Part shown: positions 28,001 through 36,390 of the stretch, in pieces
Position numbering within the stretch: position 1 is the stretch's first letter
How the letters are laid out: each line of letters begins with the position of its first letter
Assembly (NCBI GenBank): GCA_019359215.1
Contig: JAHHHS010000032.1
Coordinates: forward strand, 1-64,000
From: Nostoc indistinguendum CM1-VF10
Lineage (GTDB): Bacteria > Cyanobacteriota > Cyanobacteriia > Cyanobacteriales > Nostocaceae
Length of the DNA stretch: 64,000 nucleotides
Direction: 5' to 3'
Translations under genes and position numbers: made by a program
The notes under the pieces: generated by a model
The model's input: the letters and a program-made list of their open reading frames with translations, nothing else
Told to the model about the DNA's origin: nothing
Database searches by the model: none

Positions 28001-28716
28001 TCTTGTTAGAAACTTATCAGATTATTGGCTTTGAGGCTCTTGTACGCTGGCAACATCCTGAATATGGAATTATCTCTCCAGAAAAGTTTATTCCCTTAGC
28101 AGAAGAAACTGGGCTGATTGTGCCGATTGGTTATTGGGTGTTATGCGAAGCTTGTCGTCAGATGCGGGCTTGGCAATTGAAATTTCCTACTAACCCACCC
28201 TTAAGCATCAGTGTCAATATTTCTAGTAAACAGTTTTTCCACCCCAATTTGATTGAGAAAATTCGTCAAATTCTGCTCGATTCTGGTTTAGAAGGCAGCA
28301 GTTTAAAGTTGGAGATCACTGAAACCGTACTGATGAAAAATTCTGACTCAGCCACTGCTATGCTTTTGGAATTACAACAGATGGATATTCAGTTACATCT
28401 AGATGATTTTGGCACAGGTTATTCATCCTTGAGCTACCTGCACCATTTTCCCTTTAGTGCATTGAAGATTGATCGTTCATTTGTTATCAACATTGGTGCT
28501 AATGGAGAAAACTTGGAAATTGTTCAGGCGATTATTTCTTTAGCACAAAGTCTTAACATAAATGTGATAGCAGAGGGGATAGAAACAATAGAGCAATTAA
28601 CTCAACTTAAAATTAAAAAATGCAACAACGCACAAGGATATATTTTCTCTCAGCCACTTGATAGCAAGTCGGTAGATGCATTAATCGCATCTAGCTTGTA
28701 CTTTCAGCTAAATTAA
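25009..28716 (+). CDS. Six-PAS GGDEF-EAL cyclic-di-GMP protein
   Basis: This 1235-residue cytosolic protein has about six PAS domains in the first ~800 residues, each ending in the DITDRKQ/NITEQKQ type helix, with a coiled segment near 140-170. A diguanylate cyclase domain carries an intact GGDEF at residues 881-885 and an RxxD inhibitory site (RAGD) five residues before it. The EAL phosphodiesterase domain has EAL at 1009-1011, plus LEITETVLMKN, LDDFGTGYSS and VIAEGIET. Both activities look possible. PAS ligands are unknown and no membrane segment is present. I chose ATG 25009 over an upstream TTG at 24991; neither has a good ribosome site. Confidence 0.92.
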   Translation: MTSKDPVASPVNGLVLSEEAFFFERSLDLLSVIGLDGYFKRINPVFTQTLGYSEAELLASPFLDFVHPDDHFATLAEMEKVKTGIPTLNFENRYRTKDGCYRWLGWTASPQIVRGLIYCVARDMTQQKETEAALQEANQELEQRVAERTAQLEQANAVLAEREALYRTLTQHIPNGAVHLFDHDLRFLLIEGSEIKKLELDGAALVGQTIWEVLPPETCEQIEPMYRAALVGQISIQEVLYSNQIYEVHILPVRSEQGEIFAGMVLSQNMTHRKQVEAELQESKAILQRQLAEIESIYQSAPIGLNVLDTNLRFVRINQRLAEINGFSVEEHIGRTIRELLPNIADTAEDLLRHVLETGEPLLNVEIRGETPAQPGVERVWLESFLPLKDGEQIIGINTVCQEITEQIQVDDALRQSEERFRTMADNAPVMVWVTDATGYCTYLSQSWYEFTGQTEATGLGFGWLNAVHPEDFAFARETFISANIHHKAFRAEYRLRRQDGEYSWAIDAASPWFETDGQYKGYIGSVIDITDRKQAEEALRRSEERYRTLFETMEDGFCVIEMLFDANNTPIDYRFLEINPAFEQQTGLQQAEGKTLRQLIPNMEEFWFKTYGKVALTGEPVRFENGSEALNRWFDVYAFRIEQPEMHKVAILFKDISDRKQSEIALRENEDRLRMAIASAQLGTWDWNLVTGKLKWDTGCKAMFGLPPDAEICIEAFFEGLHPDDRDRLQEIIQEAFNPASGGSYDTEYRTIGIQDKVERWLRAKGQAYFDANGKPLRFIGTVLNITEQKQTEAQLIHDVFHDSLTGLPNRALFVERLEQALALTKRHSDYRFAVLFLDVDRFKVINDSLGHIIGDQLLTALARRLERCLRAGDTVARLGGDEFTILLDDIKDLNDVKNVANRINVALTGAFNLGGNEVITTVSIGIALGTSTYNLSEELIRDADIAMYRAKALGKARYEIFDFSMYTQADELLQLEMDLRRAIEHQEFQVYYQPIVLLETYQIIGFEALVRWQHPEYGIISPEKFIPLAEETGLIVPIGYWVLCEACRQMRAWQLKFPTNPPLSISVNISSKQFFHPNLIEKIRQILLDSGLEGSSLKLEITETVLMKNSDSATAMLLELQQMDIQLHLDDFGTGYSSLSYLHHFPFSALKIDRSFVINIGANGENLEIVQAIISLAQSLNINVIAEGIETIEQLTQLKIKKCNNAQGYIFSQPLDSKSVDALIASSLYFQLN

Positions 28717-28909
28717 TAGCTGTTAGGTTTGTCAAATTTAACGCTTATTAGTACTTATGCACTGTACAAAGAAATCATCTGGTGTATCAACGTAAAGACG
28801 TTGTTTCAGGCTTTTATAAACCCCTTTTTTTGGTTGCGATCGCTTGGTTAATAATAGAAAAATTAAGTTAGAAGCGCTGAAAATCATACCTCTTATTTTG
28901 ATTTTTATG

Positions 28910-29314
28910 TCAATGCGTAAGTCCCTGTGCAGTATCGCCGCTTAAGTTAATACAAATAGTTAGAGGTTGAGGATTACTAGAAGAGTCTTCATTATCTACT
29001 GCTTCTAGTTCAGCTTCTGCTATGCCTAAATTAAACTCTTTACTCCAAGCTGGAAACTCTTTTCCAGTTTGTTGCCCGTAAACTTTCACTATTTCAATAG
29101 ATTCAGCCCCTAAAGCGGTTAACCCTTTGCGGATAAATGGAACTAAAATTTGCTGATTTAGTACTTGGGGAGATTCTAGTATTACCTCCAAGCAAGTATC
29201 TTGGAAGGCAACCTGTGCAATGATCCCTTTGGGGCGTAAGTGGCGGTTCATCAGAGATGCGATCGCCTGGGTATCTCCGTGTTTTGCAAGTTCCAGAATA
29301 TTCGGCTGTGTCAT
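28910..29314 (-). CDS. Conserved cyanobacterial protein of unknown function
   Basis: This 134-residue protein begins MTQPNILELAKHGDTQAIASLMNR. A compact alpha/beta domain follows: GIIAQVAFQDTCLEVILES, LVPFIRKGLTALGAESIEIVKVYGQQTG and FPAWSKEFNLG. I know this sequence pattern as a recurring cyanobacterial domain, often found as an N-terminal module, but it has no assigned role. The last ~35 residues are acidic and variable. I used ATG 29314; a GTG six bases upstream is possible. It is convergent with the GGDEF-EAL gene. Confidence 0.7.
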   Translation of the reverse strand: MTQPNILELAKHGDTQAIASLMNRHLRPKGIIAQVAFQDTCLEVILESPQVLNQQILVPFIRKGLTALGAESIEIVKVYGQQTGKEFPAWSKEFNLGIAEAELEAVDNEDSSSNPQPLTICINLSGDTAQGLTH

Positions 29315-29554
29315 AATCACTAAAAGAGAAAATCTAAAAAAATAAACTTATATTCTCAGGATTCCCTCTTCACAGCGTTAAGTAACATTATGATGCAAGA
29401 TATCAGCTAAACTGGGCTAAAATGTCTAGGATAAAGATAGTCATTCACAGACTTTTGCAAAAAATAGATTTTCCCTGTATCAATATCAAAAACTCTTGTT
29501 TTTGTGCTTGCCATAACAAGATTAATATTAATCAGTTTAATTACAATTTTTAAT

Positions 29555-30220
29555 ATGAAGTTTTATCGAGATCATGCTTGGCCCTCGACGCTGGAAGAAG
29601 CCATAGTTATCCAAGAAAAGCTGCGAGATCAAGTAATTACTGAGGATCAATTCCAAGAACCTATCCAGTACGTTGCTGGAGTGGATATGGGTTTTGAAGC
29701 TGATGGAACCATTAGCCGTGCAGCTGTCGCAGTACTGAGTTTTCCTGATTTACAAGTAATCGAAACAAGCCTAGCACACCGTCCTACAACCTTTCCTTAT
29801 GTTCCTGGGTTCCTCTCATTTCGGGAAATTCCAGCTGTTCTCGATGCCCTGGAGAAGATTAAAACAACACTAGATATCATCCTGTGTGATGGTCAAGGAA
29901 TTGCCCATCCTCGCAGATTAGGTATAGCTAGCCATTTAGGATTACTCATAGATATGCCGACAATTGGTGTAGCCAAGTCCAGGTTGGTAGGTAAGTATGA
30001 GGAATTGCCAGAAACAAAAGGCAGTAGGCAACCACTTGTATATAAAGGTGAAACAGTTGGGGCAGTTCTACGCACACGCGTAGGAGTAAAACCTCTCTAC
30101 ATCTCCAGTGGCCATCGAGTTAGTTTACCGACAGCGATTGACTATGTATTACGCTGCACACCCAAATATCGGCTGCCAGAAACTACGCGCATCGCTGATA
30201 AATTAGCGTCGGCTAAATAA
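29555..30220 (+). CDS. nfi: Endonuclease V
   Basis: Endonuclease V nicks DNA near deoxyinosine to start repair of deaminated adenine. The 221-residue protein has the N-terminal PYIP-wedge region replaced by family-typical TTFPYVPGFLSFREIPA, the metal-binding aspartate in VAGVDMGF and the second in ILCDGQGIAHPRRLGIASHLG. KSRLVGKYEEL and GVKPLYISSGHRVS follow. I chose ATG 29555 since it begins at the usual MKFYRDHAWP; a longer frame from 29504 would add a hydrophobic tail without support. The FHA gene follows 107 bp downstream. Confidence 0.93.
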   Translation: MKFYRDHAWPSTLEEAIVIQEKLRDQVITEDQFQEPIQYVAGVDMGFEADGTISRAAVAVLSFPDLQVIETSLAHRPTTFPYVPGFLSFREIPAVLDALEKIKTTLDIILCDGQGIAHPRRLGIASHLGLLIDMPTIGVAKSRLVGKYEELPETKGSRQPLVYKGETVGAVLRTRVGVKPLYISSGHRVSLPTAIDYVLRCTPKYRLPETTRIADKLASAK

Positions 30221-30327
30221 AGCTTGTTGAAATTTTCTTAAAATACTTGCTTGCACCGACTCAAGCGTGTTAGGAATCGCACAGAAAGAAGTTGAAGTAG
30301 CTAAATACGATTTACGAAGTTAGAACA

Positions 30328-30879
30328 ATGAACGCACTAACTTTACAGTGGCACGATGCAGGTCAAGATAGAACTCAGAGCATTTACGAACAACAGCCAA
30401 GCCAAAATCGTGGTACTGTTCGCATTGGTCGTGATCCACTCCGGTGCGATATTGTTTTGAGTCACCCCACTGTCTCTGGTCTGCACGTTGAAATATTTTT
30501 TCATCACCAGCAACAGCGCTTTTATATTAGGAATTTGCGATCGCAAAATCCCCCCCTGATCGATGGACGGCAATTAGTCCAAGGTGAAGTGCCTTTAACT
30601 GAAGGCACTAATATCTCTTTGGGACAAATACAACTTAAAGTTACTAAAATTTCCATAGGCAGCATTCCAGTAACAATTTTGCTGCCACCGCATCCATCAG
30701 TCCATATCGGATATCACCATCATTCACTAACACCCCCTGCACCACCGCTAGGAGTTTATGGCTTAGAATGCCCCAAATGTCATAAAGTTTCCCCAGGAGA
30801 GAATCTACAAATTGGCTGTCGTTGGTGTGGGACATCTTTGGCTGCGGCTGTGAGTGTATTAGTAACACCGAGTAGTTGA
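30328..30879 (+). CDS. FHA-domain protein with C-terminal zinc ribbon
   Basis: In this 183-residue protein residues ~25-100 form an FHA phosphothreonine-binding domain: VRIGRDPLRCDIVLSHPTVSGLHVEI with the GR, S and H motif residues, and INPPL-type strands. The C-terminal region has CPKCHKVSPGE and IGCRWCG, four cysteines of a zinc ribbon. The protein probably reads out Ser/Thr kinase signals. The next gene, also with an FHA domain, starts 55 bp downstream, suggesting an FHA operon. Partner kinases are not identified, although a truncated kinase gene lies just beyond. Confidence 0.85.
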   Translation: MNALTLQWHDAGQDRTQSIYEQQPSQNRGTVRIGRDPLRCDIVLSHPTVSGLHVEIFFHHQQQRFYIRNLRSQNPPLIDGRQLVQGEVPLTEGTNISLGQIQLKVTKISIGSIPVTILLPPHPSVHIGYHHHSLTPPAPPLGVYGLECPKCHKVSPGENLQIGCRWCGTSLAAAVSVLVTPSS

Positions 30880-30934
30880 AATGAAAGGCAGGGGAAGTTC
30901 TAACTCTTAACTAATGACTAATGACCAATGACTA

Positions 30935-32890
30935 ATGACAAATGACTTACAAATCCAATTTAGTTGGGAAGAACCAGCGACGGGTGAACGGCGAGAACCA
31001 AGGCTGAATATGCCGATCGCTTTTGGTCGAGAATTCGCTCGCTTACCTGCTGAACTCCGAGGAGTGCGCGTTTCTAGGATGCTGCTTAACAGTAACGAAG
31101 TTTCTCGCTACCATGCTCTAATTGACTGGGAACAAGATCATCTGGTAGTTATTGACCAAGGCAGCGTTAACGGTGTGTATGTCAATGGTCAACCACAAAC
31201 GCGCAGTGTTTTGGTTAATGGCGATACGTTGCAAATTGGCCCATATCTAATCACAGTGACCTTTGCTGCTAACGTACCCGCACCAGATACCACCCCTCCT
31301 TCAACGATTCACTTCAACGCAAATACCAATCTTCCAGACCCTAGTTTGCCTGTAGCCCAGCCGCTAACGCCCTTGGCAAATTTCCCGCCACTAGCGTTTC
31401 AGGCGGAGAATGTCGCTGTGCAAGCACTTCATGCTACAGGTCTACCAGTAGATGAATCTGATTATCTAGCGATCGGAGCGGGACTAGGTAGCTTTGTTTG
31501 GGCTGATTTGCTGCGAATTAATGGTGTGCGTGCTGACAAAATTGTGGCTTTGGGATTAGAAGGAGAACCTTATGCTCGTTACAAGCGCCTTTGTTTGAAT
31601 TCGCAAATTCCCTTATATGAAAGACTGCGATCAAATTCTGACTCTTGTCCTGATAATATTTGGGGCTGGCCTAGTTATGCCTTGCGTGAGGCTTGGCACG
31701 ATTGCACTAAGGGGGAGATGAAGTCAGCATTCAAGTATTTATGGCAAGTGTTTGCTGAACCAACATTTGCGGAAACTTATACACCCCGTGCAGGTAACGT
31801 CTTTGATTCCATAGACCGTGAGGCGAAGCGCATTGGCTGGAATCAAATTTATCGCTATGGGCGAGTTAGGGTAATTCGCAAAACTGATGATGGCAGGTAT
31901 TGCGTAGCCTATTCTCGCGCCCCAGGAAATTATGCTTTTTTAGTTACTCGTTATTTACATTTAGCTACTGGGTATCCAGCAATTCAGTTTCTTCCAGATT
32001 TGCAAGCTTATAGAGAAAAATATCAAGATTTTAAATCTGTCGTGAATGCTTATGAAGCACACGATCATGTTTATGAGCAACTAGAGCGACATGGTGGTAC
32101 GGTATTGATTCGTGGGCGGGGAATCGTGGCTTCGCGGATTGTGCAGCGTATTTATGAAGCAAGAAAGCGAAATCAGAATATTGCAGTTTTGCATTTAATG
32201 CGATCGCCTAAACCTCAAGGCAACAAATTTCAAAATACCCAGCGCCTAGTCAAAAATCATTACGAATTTCAACCCTTTAACTGGCCTAAAGCCTGTTGGG
32301 GCGGTGAACTCCGGGCAATGTTAGAAAAAGCCACTCCCGATGAACGCAAACGCTTACTAGCAGACTGGGGTGGAACTACCACCGCCGACCGCCGAGACTG
32401 GCAACAAATTACTGCCCAAGGGATCAGCGAAGGCTGGTATCAAATTACCTTTGGAGAGGTTTTGGATGTAGAACGAGATGCCCAAAACCGGACTATTACC
32501 CATATCCGAGAGCAAAACTTTGGGGAAATGAAATTGCTAGCTGATTTTATTGTTGATGCTACTGGACTGGATGCCAAAGTAGATGCTAATCCCCTTCTAT
32601 CAGATTTGGTGAAGCATTACAACCTCCCACTGAACCATCTAGGAAGATTGACTGTAGCAAACAATTTTGAGCTAGTAGAGATGCGTAGTGGCAAAGGTCA
32701 AATGTATGCTGCTGGGGCTATTACTTTAGGTGGCCCTTATGCCGCAGTTGATAGTTTCTTGGGCTTGCAATATGCTGCATTAGTCGCCGTTGATGGACTC
32801 GCCGCCACCCGTGCGCCTGGAATCCATCGTTTGAATAGTGTAAGTTCCTTTAGGCAGTGGTTGAAATGGGTGTTAAATCAGTCACCTTAG
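30935..32890 (+). CDS. FHA domain fused to Rossmann oxidoreductase-like module
   Basis: This 651-residue protein has an N-terminal FHA domain with IAFGREFARLPAEL, SNEVSRYHALIDWE and VIDQGSVNGVYVNG. A Pro-rich linker to about residue 160 leads to a nucleotide-binding region starting LAIGAGLGSFVWADLLR. Later segments GGTVLIRGRGIVASRIVQ, FIVDATGLDAKVD and MYAAGAITLGGPYAAVDS resemble FAD/NAD(P)-dependent oxidoreductases. A fusion of phosphopeptide reader and redox-type enzyme suggests kinase-dependent recruitment. The reaction is unknown. The ATG at 30935 lies in a tandem AATGACT-type heptad repeat. The 3' end overlaps the convergent kinase fragment by 41 bp. Confidence 0.8.
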   Translation: MTNDLQIQFSWEEPATGERREPRLNMPIAFGREFARLPAELRGVRVSRMLLNSNEVSRYHALIDWEQDHLVVIDQGSVNGVYVNGQPQTRSVLVNGDTLQIGPYLITVTFAANVPAPDTTPPSTIHFNANTNLPDPSLPVAQPLTPLANFPPLAFQAENVAVQALHATGLPVDESDYLAIGAGLGSFVWADLLRINGVRADKIVALGLEGEPYARYKRLCLNSQIPLYERLRSNSDSCPDNIWGWPSYALREAWHDCTKGEMKSAFKYLWQVFAEPTFAETYTPRAGNVFDSIDREAKRIGWNQIYRYGRVRVIRKTDDGRYCVAYSRAPGNYAFLVTRYLHLATGYPAIQFLPDLQAYREKYQDFKSVVNAYEAHDHVYEQLERHGGTVLIRGRGIVASRIVQRIYEARKRNQNIAVLHLMRSPKPQGNKFQNTQRLVKNHYEFQPFNWPKACWGGELRAMLEKATPDERKRLLADWGGTTTADRRDWQQITAQGISEGWYQITFGEVLDVERDAQNRTITHIREQNFGEMKLLADFIVDATGLDAKVDANPLLSDLVKHYNLPLNHLGRLTVANNFELVEMRSGKGQMYAAGAITLGGPYAAVDSFLGLQYAALVAVDGLAATRAPGIHRLNSVSSFRQWLKWVLNQSP

Positions 32891-33467
32891 TCTCAGAAGG
32901 AAGAAGGCAGTTGGAGCCAATAACAATAGTTAAACTAACTTGACCTTGAGTATCCGCACTCAAACCTTTAATTTCTTTAACTGCACCAAAGTCAATCATG
33001 ACAATCTTGCCATCATGACTACGACGCATCAGGTTTTGGGGCTTGATATCGCGGTGGATGATATTCTCCTGATGAACGACAATCAAAACTTGTAAAATTT
33101 CTTGTAAGAGTTTGACAACCTCAGCTTCACTCCATTGGCTCCCAGGTATTATTTCTGCGCTTAAGTTATACCCGTCTACAAATTCTTGCACTAGATAAAA
33201 CTCGCCGTTTTCCTCAAAATGAGCAAATAGTTTAGGTATTTGGTTGCTAAGGTTACCTAAACGGTATAAAACTTCTGCTTCACTCTCGAATAGCCGTCTA
33301 GCAACCAGCATAACTTCCTGTTCGGATGCTTTAGGCTTAAGCTGTTTCACGACACATTTGGGATGACTAGGTAAATCTATATCTTCTGCTATGTATGTGT
33401 CGCCAAACGAACCACTTCCTAAAAACTGTAAGATTTTATAGCGGTTACGAAGGACTATGCCTTTCAT
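32850..33467 (-). pseudogene. Truncated Ser/Thr protein kinase
   Basis: The 205 codons cover the N-lobe and catalytic loop of a Hanks-type kinase: GSGSFGDTY glycine loop, K41 (VVKQLKPK), HRDIKPQN with D140, and DFG at 159-161. After IVIGSNCLLPSETK, the degenerate equivalent of GTPGYMPSEQ, the frame ends within 20 residues. The rest of the C-lobe and any sensor or TPR domain are missing. The end runs 41 bp into the convergent FHA gene. The motifs that bind ATP are intact, but without helices F-I the fold should not be stable, so I treat it as a deleted gene. Confidence 0.65.
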
Positions 33468-33810
33468 ATTGTATTTTGCAGAGTATTTCGGTTGTACTTT
33501 AGATATTTTCTTATCTTATCTATTAAGTTGTTATTGTAGTCGCATCTGAAAGCAATTACCCAGTGCTGTAAAGGAAGTGTGTTCATGGGTTTGTTCTTGT
33601 AAATCTTTATTAGGATATAGCTAACTACAAATATTCACAGCGCAATTCCTGAAAAGACCATACACAATTAACAAAATTTTTACAAGTTGTGATGAGTTCT
33701 GTAACTTCTTTATTTTAGACAACTCATTGATATTAATTAGCTTTAAATAGGGGCCTATTTTACTTTTAGCAGAGTAAATTGTAATAACAAAAGCTTAGAG
33801 GGGTCAAACT

Positions 33811-33975
33811 TTATACTAATTGCCTCACCATGAGCCGGATCATGGCAATAATGTAGATAAACGTCTCCGATGTTCCGGGTATAACCCATAGTCTCTAAAC
33901 AATCGCCGATATCCTATCAGCCAGCCAAAAGTGCGCTCTATGACCCAACGTTTTTTGGACAATACAAAGCTTATG
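33811..33975 (-). pseudogene. IS5-family transposase C-terminal relic
   Basis: The minus strand reads KKRWVIERTFGWLIGYRRLF, the conserved DDE glutamate region of IS5-type transposases. After a frameshift it continues AMIRLMVRQLV and stops at 33811. Only about 55 codons remain. No inverted repeats or 5' part were found. Confidence 0.7.
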
Positions 33976-34039
33976 AGTTGTTTTGATCGCAGAATCACCT
34001 GTTTAACCTTATTAACCTTAGCAGCGATCGCTTATCAAT

Positions 34040-34235
34040 TGGAACTTTAAATGGTGATGTCTAACGACAAGCCGCTGGGCGTCTACGCTCCTCTTCTCTC
34101 TTCTTTAGCGCTCTTTGCGTCCTTCTCTACGAGAGGCTTCTCTTTCAGAGACGCTAACGCGGACGTGGTTCGATTCTCATACCAATTGACAAAGTGCCTA
34201 GGCGTAGCCCGCCGTAAACATCGCCTAGCCTTTTG
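34040..34235. repeat. GC-rich dispersed palindromic repeats
   Basis: Two units are visible: TCTAACGACAAGCCGCTGGG with CGTCTACGC near 34064-34085, and a near-perfect palindrome CTAGGCGTAGCCCGCCG... to CATCGCCTAG near 34197-34227. In between lies a TCTCTACGAGAGGCTTCTC stem block. Related copies occur at 2318, 14141, 37130 and 58105. Confidence 0.6.
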
Positions 34236-34425
34236 TTCCCAGCTCAAAATTTGAAGTTCAGAAGCTCAAAGTCCATCCTCAAAAGCTCAAATAACGATAC
34301 CTTACCGTAAGACCACTCCTTTTAAATAGTTTTTATGAAACAAATAGTATTTTTACCCCAAAGAGAGGAGATTTCCAAATGCAGACAAAGTAGAATCTAA
34401 AATAAAGTATATATACAAACTGTTT

Positions 34426-36318
34426 ATGCAATGGGCTAATTTTCTAGCCAAAGAAGCTGCTACTCATGGCTTATCCCTAAAGCAAACAGCAGCGTTTCTA
34501 AAGTATTTTAAGACTGAAAATTTAGGTAAAAGTGAAGATAAACTTGCTAGCGAATTAAACGTTGATATTGCTGATTTCAGAAAATGGATGGGTGAAGTAT
34601 ATAACAAGTTCGCCCAGAATTATCCTGAGTTAGCGATTTCCAACAGCCGGGACAAACTAGAAAAGTTACAAGCTTACCTGACGGCAAAATATAATAGCGA
34701 ATTTGATGCTCTCAAACCATTGGCAGCGATGAAATTATTAAAAACGCTGGTGGTTCGGGAAAGACTGCAACAAGAACCTTTGGTTGCGAGAAGAATTTGT
34801 AAATTTTTAGGATATTTGCCTTTAGCGTTAGAGTTAGTAGGGCGATATCTGGATAAAATGCCAGATTTGTCTCTGGAAACACTACTGAAGCGGCTAGAGC
34901 AAAAGCGGATAGAAGATGAAGCAGTCATCAATGATAACTCATTGATGACTTATGAATACGGTGTAGCTGAAGCTTTTGAGTTGAGTTGGGAACAGTTGGA
35001 TGAAAATGCACAAAGCTTTGGCTGTTTGCTAAGTTTGTGTGCTATAGCTGACATTCCCTTATCTGTTGAGGCGATAGAAGATGACACAAAACAAGAACTC
35101 AATCAGAAAGCCATAGCCGATTTACTAGAATTGCATTTGCTACAACAGAAAAGTAAAGGAATTTATCGTCTAAATCCACTGATTCGCCAACTTTTCCAAA
35201 TTAAGTTGGATAAGTCAAGCGAAGCGGATGAAGCAAAAACTAAATTTGCAACGATGATGTTAGAGGTAGCAAAGCTAATTCCGCAACAGCCTAACTCTGA
35301 AGATATTCTTAACCTTACTTCACATATCCCGCACATTACAGAAGTTGCAACCCACCTATCTCAATATCTCAGTGATGAAAATCTAATTACTTTGTTTACC
35401 AAATTAGCTTGGTTTTATCAAGGTCAAGAACTTTATCAGCAAGCAGAATCTTGGTTGCAACAGTGTGTAAAACTGGCTCAAAATCGTCTTGGTTTAGAAC
35501 ATACTAATGTCGCTGCTAGTTTGAACCATTTAGCAAGACTTTACAAATCTACAAGACGTTATAGCGAAGCTGAACCCTTATATCAGCAAGCTTTAGAACT
35601 CAGAAAACGCCTGCTGGGAGACAACCATCTTGATGTTGCCACTAGCCTAAACAATTTAGCATTACTCTACGAATCGGCAGGACGTTACAAGGAAGCCGAA
35701 CCCTTACTTGAGCAAGCTTTAGAATTAAAAAAACGCCTGCTGGGAGAAGAACATCCCGATGTAGCCACTAGCGTCAGTTATTTAGCATTACTTTACGAAT
35801 CTACAGGACGCTATAGCGAAGCCGAACTTTTGTATCAGCAAGCTTTAAAACTGTGGAAACGCCTAGTGGGAGAAGAACATCCCCATTTCGCCACTAATCT
35901 AAACAATTTAGCAGCATTGTACTGTTATACAGGACGCTACAGCGAAGCCGAACCCTTGCTTGAGAAAGCTTTAAAACTGAGAAAACGCCTGCTGGGAGAC
36001 AACCATCTTGATGTAGCCACTAGCCTGAACAATTTAGCACAACTCTATGAATCTACAGGACGCTACAGCAAAGCCGAACCCTTGTATCAGCAAGGTTTGG
36101 AACTAAGCAAACGCTTGCTAGGAGACAACCATCCTGATGTTGCCATTAGCATGAACAATCTAGCAGCGCTCTACCGTCATACAAGGCGCTACAAGAAAGC
36201 CAAACCCTTATTTGAGAAAGCTTTGAAAATTTGTGAACGGACTTTAGGTGTCAGTCATCCTACTACTATGACGATTCGGGCAAATTATGCAAGCTTTTTA
36301 AGAGAATCATATCACTAG
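34426..36318 (+). CDS. STAND-type TPR protein lacking the NTPase core
   Basis: This 630-residue protein has an N-terminal helical region (residues 1-70, KEAATHGLSLKQTAAFLKYF). A piece of the ARC region of an NB-ARC protein follows at about 100-170, with VARRICKFLGYLPLALELVGRYL. A winged-helix-like segment leads to seven kinesin-light-chain TPR units of 42 residues from about 330 onward (YSEAEPLYQQALELRKR type). Intact relatives have a P-loop NTPase between the first two parts; here no GxGGxGKT or Walker B exists, which suggests an in-frame internal deletion. It could still act as a TPR scaffold. Upstream is the repeat-rich gap, downstream a convergent pentapeptide gene. Confidence 0.8.
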   Translation: MQWANFLAKEAATHGLSLKQTAAFLKYFKTENLGKSEDKLASELNVDIADFRKWMGEVYNKFAQNYPELAISNSRDKLEKLQAYLTAKYNSEFDALKPLAAMKLLKTLVVRERLQQEPLVARRICKFLGYLPLALELVGRYLDKMPDLSLETLLKRLEQKRIEDEAVINDNSLMTYEYGVAEAFELSWEQLDENAQSFGCLLSLCAIADIPLSVEAIEDDTKQELNQKAIADLLELHLLQQKSKGIYRLNPLIRQLFQIKLDKSSEADEAKTKFATMMLEVAKLIPQQPNSEDILNLTSHIPHITEVATHLSQYLSDENLITLFTKLAWFYQGQELYQQAESWLQQCVKLAQNRLGLEHTNVAASLNHLARLYKSTRRYSEAEPLYQQALELRKRLLGDNHLDVATSLNNLALLYESAGRYKEAEPLLEQALELKKRLLGEEHPDVATSVSYLALLYESTGRYSEAELLYQQALKLWKRLVGEEHPHFATNLNNLAALYCYTGRYSEAEPLLEKALKLRKRLLGDNHLDVATSLNNLAQLYESTGRYSKAEPLYQQGLELSKRLLGDNHPDVAISMNNLAALYRHTRRYKKAKPLFEKALKICERTLGVSHPTTMTIRANYASFLRESYH

Positions 36319-36357
36319 CGATCGCTGGGCATAATTCGTAATTAGTTAAAAGAATAT

Positions 36358-36383
36358 CCCCCTCTTCACCAGCGAAGAAGGGG
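36358..36383. terminator. Bidirectional hairpin between convergent genes
   Basis: CCCCCTCTTC near 36358-36367 pairs with GAAGAAGGGG near 36374-36383. It lies between the TPR gene (plus) and the pentapeptide gene (minus) and is followed on the plus strand by TTAAATTTT. Confidence 0.55.
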
Positions 36384-36390
36384 TTAAATT

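Larger units (their letters stand above)
33468..34425. other. Gap of about 950 bases with IS relic and repeats
   Basis: Apart from the IS5 relic at 33811-33975 and the palindromic repeats at 34040-34235, no gene is supported. A 67-codon frame at 34051 is made almost wholly of repeat sequence. The left 340 bases are AT-rich and may hold the kinase promoter. Confidence 0.5.

Noticed and set aside
34051..34254. 67-codon plus-strand frame
   Set aside because: Its sequence is dispersed palindromic repeat; no start signal or domain.
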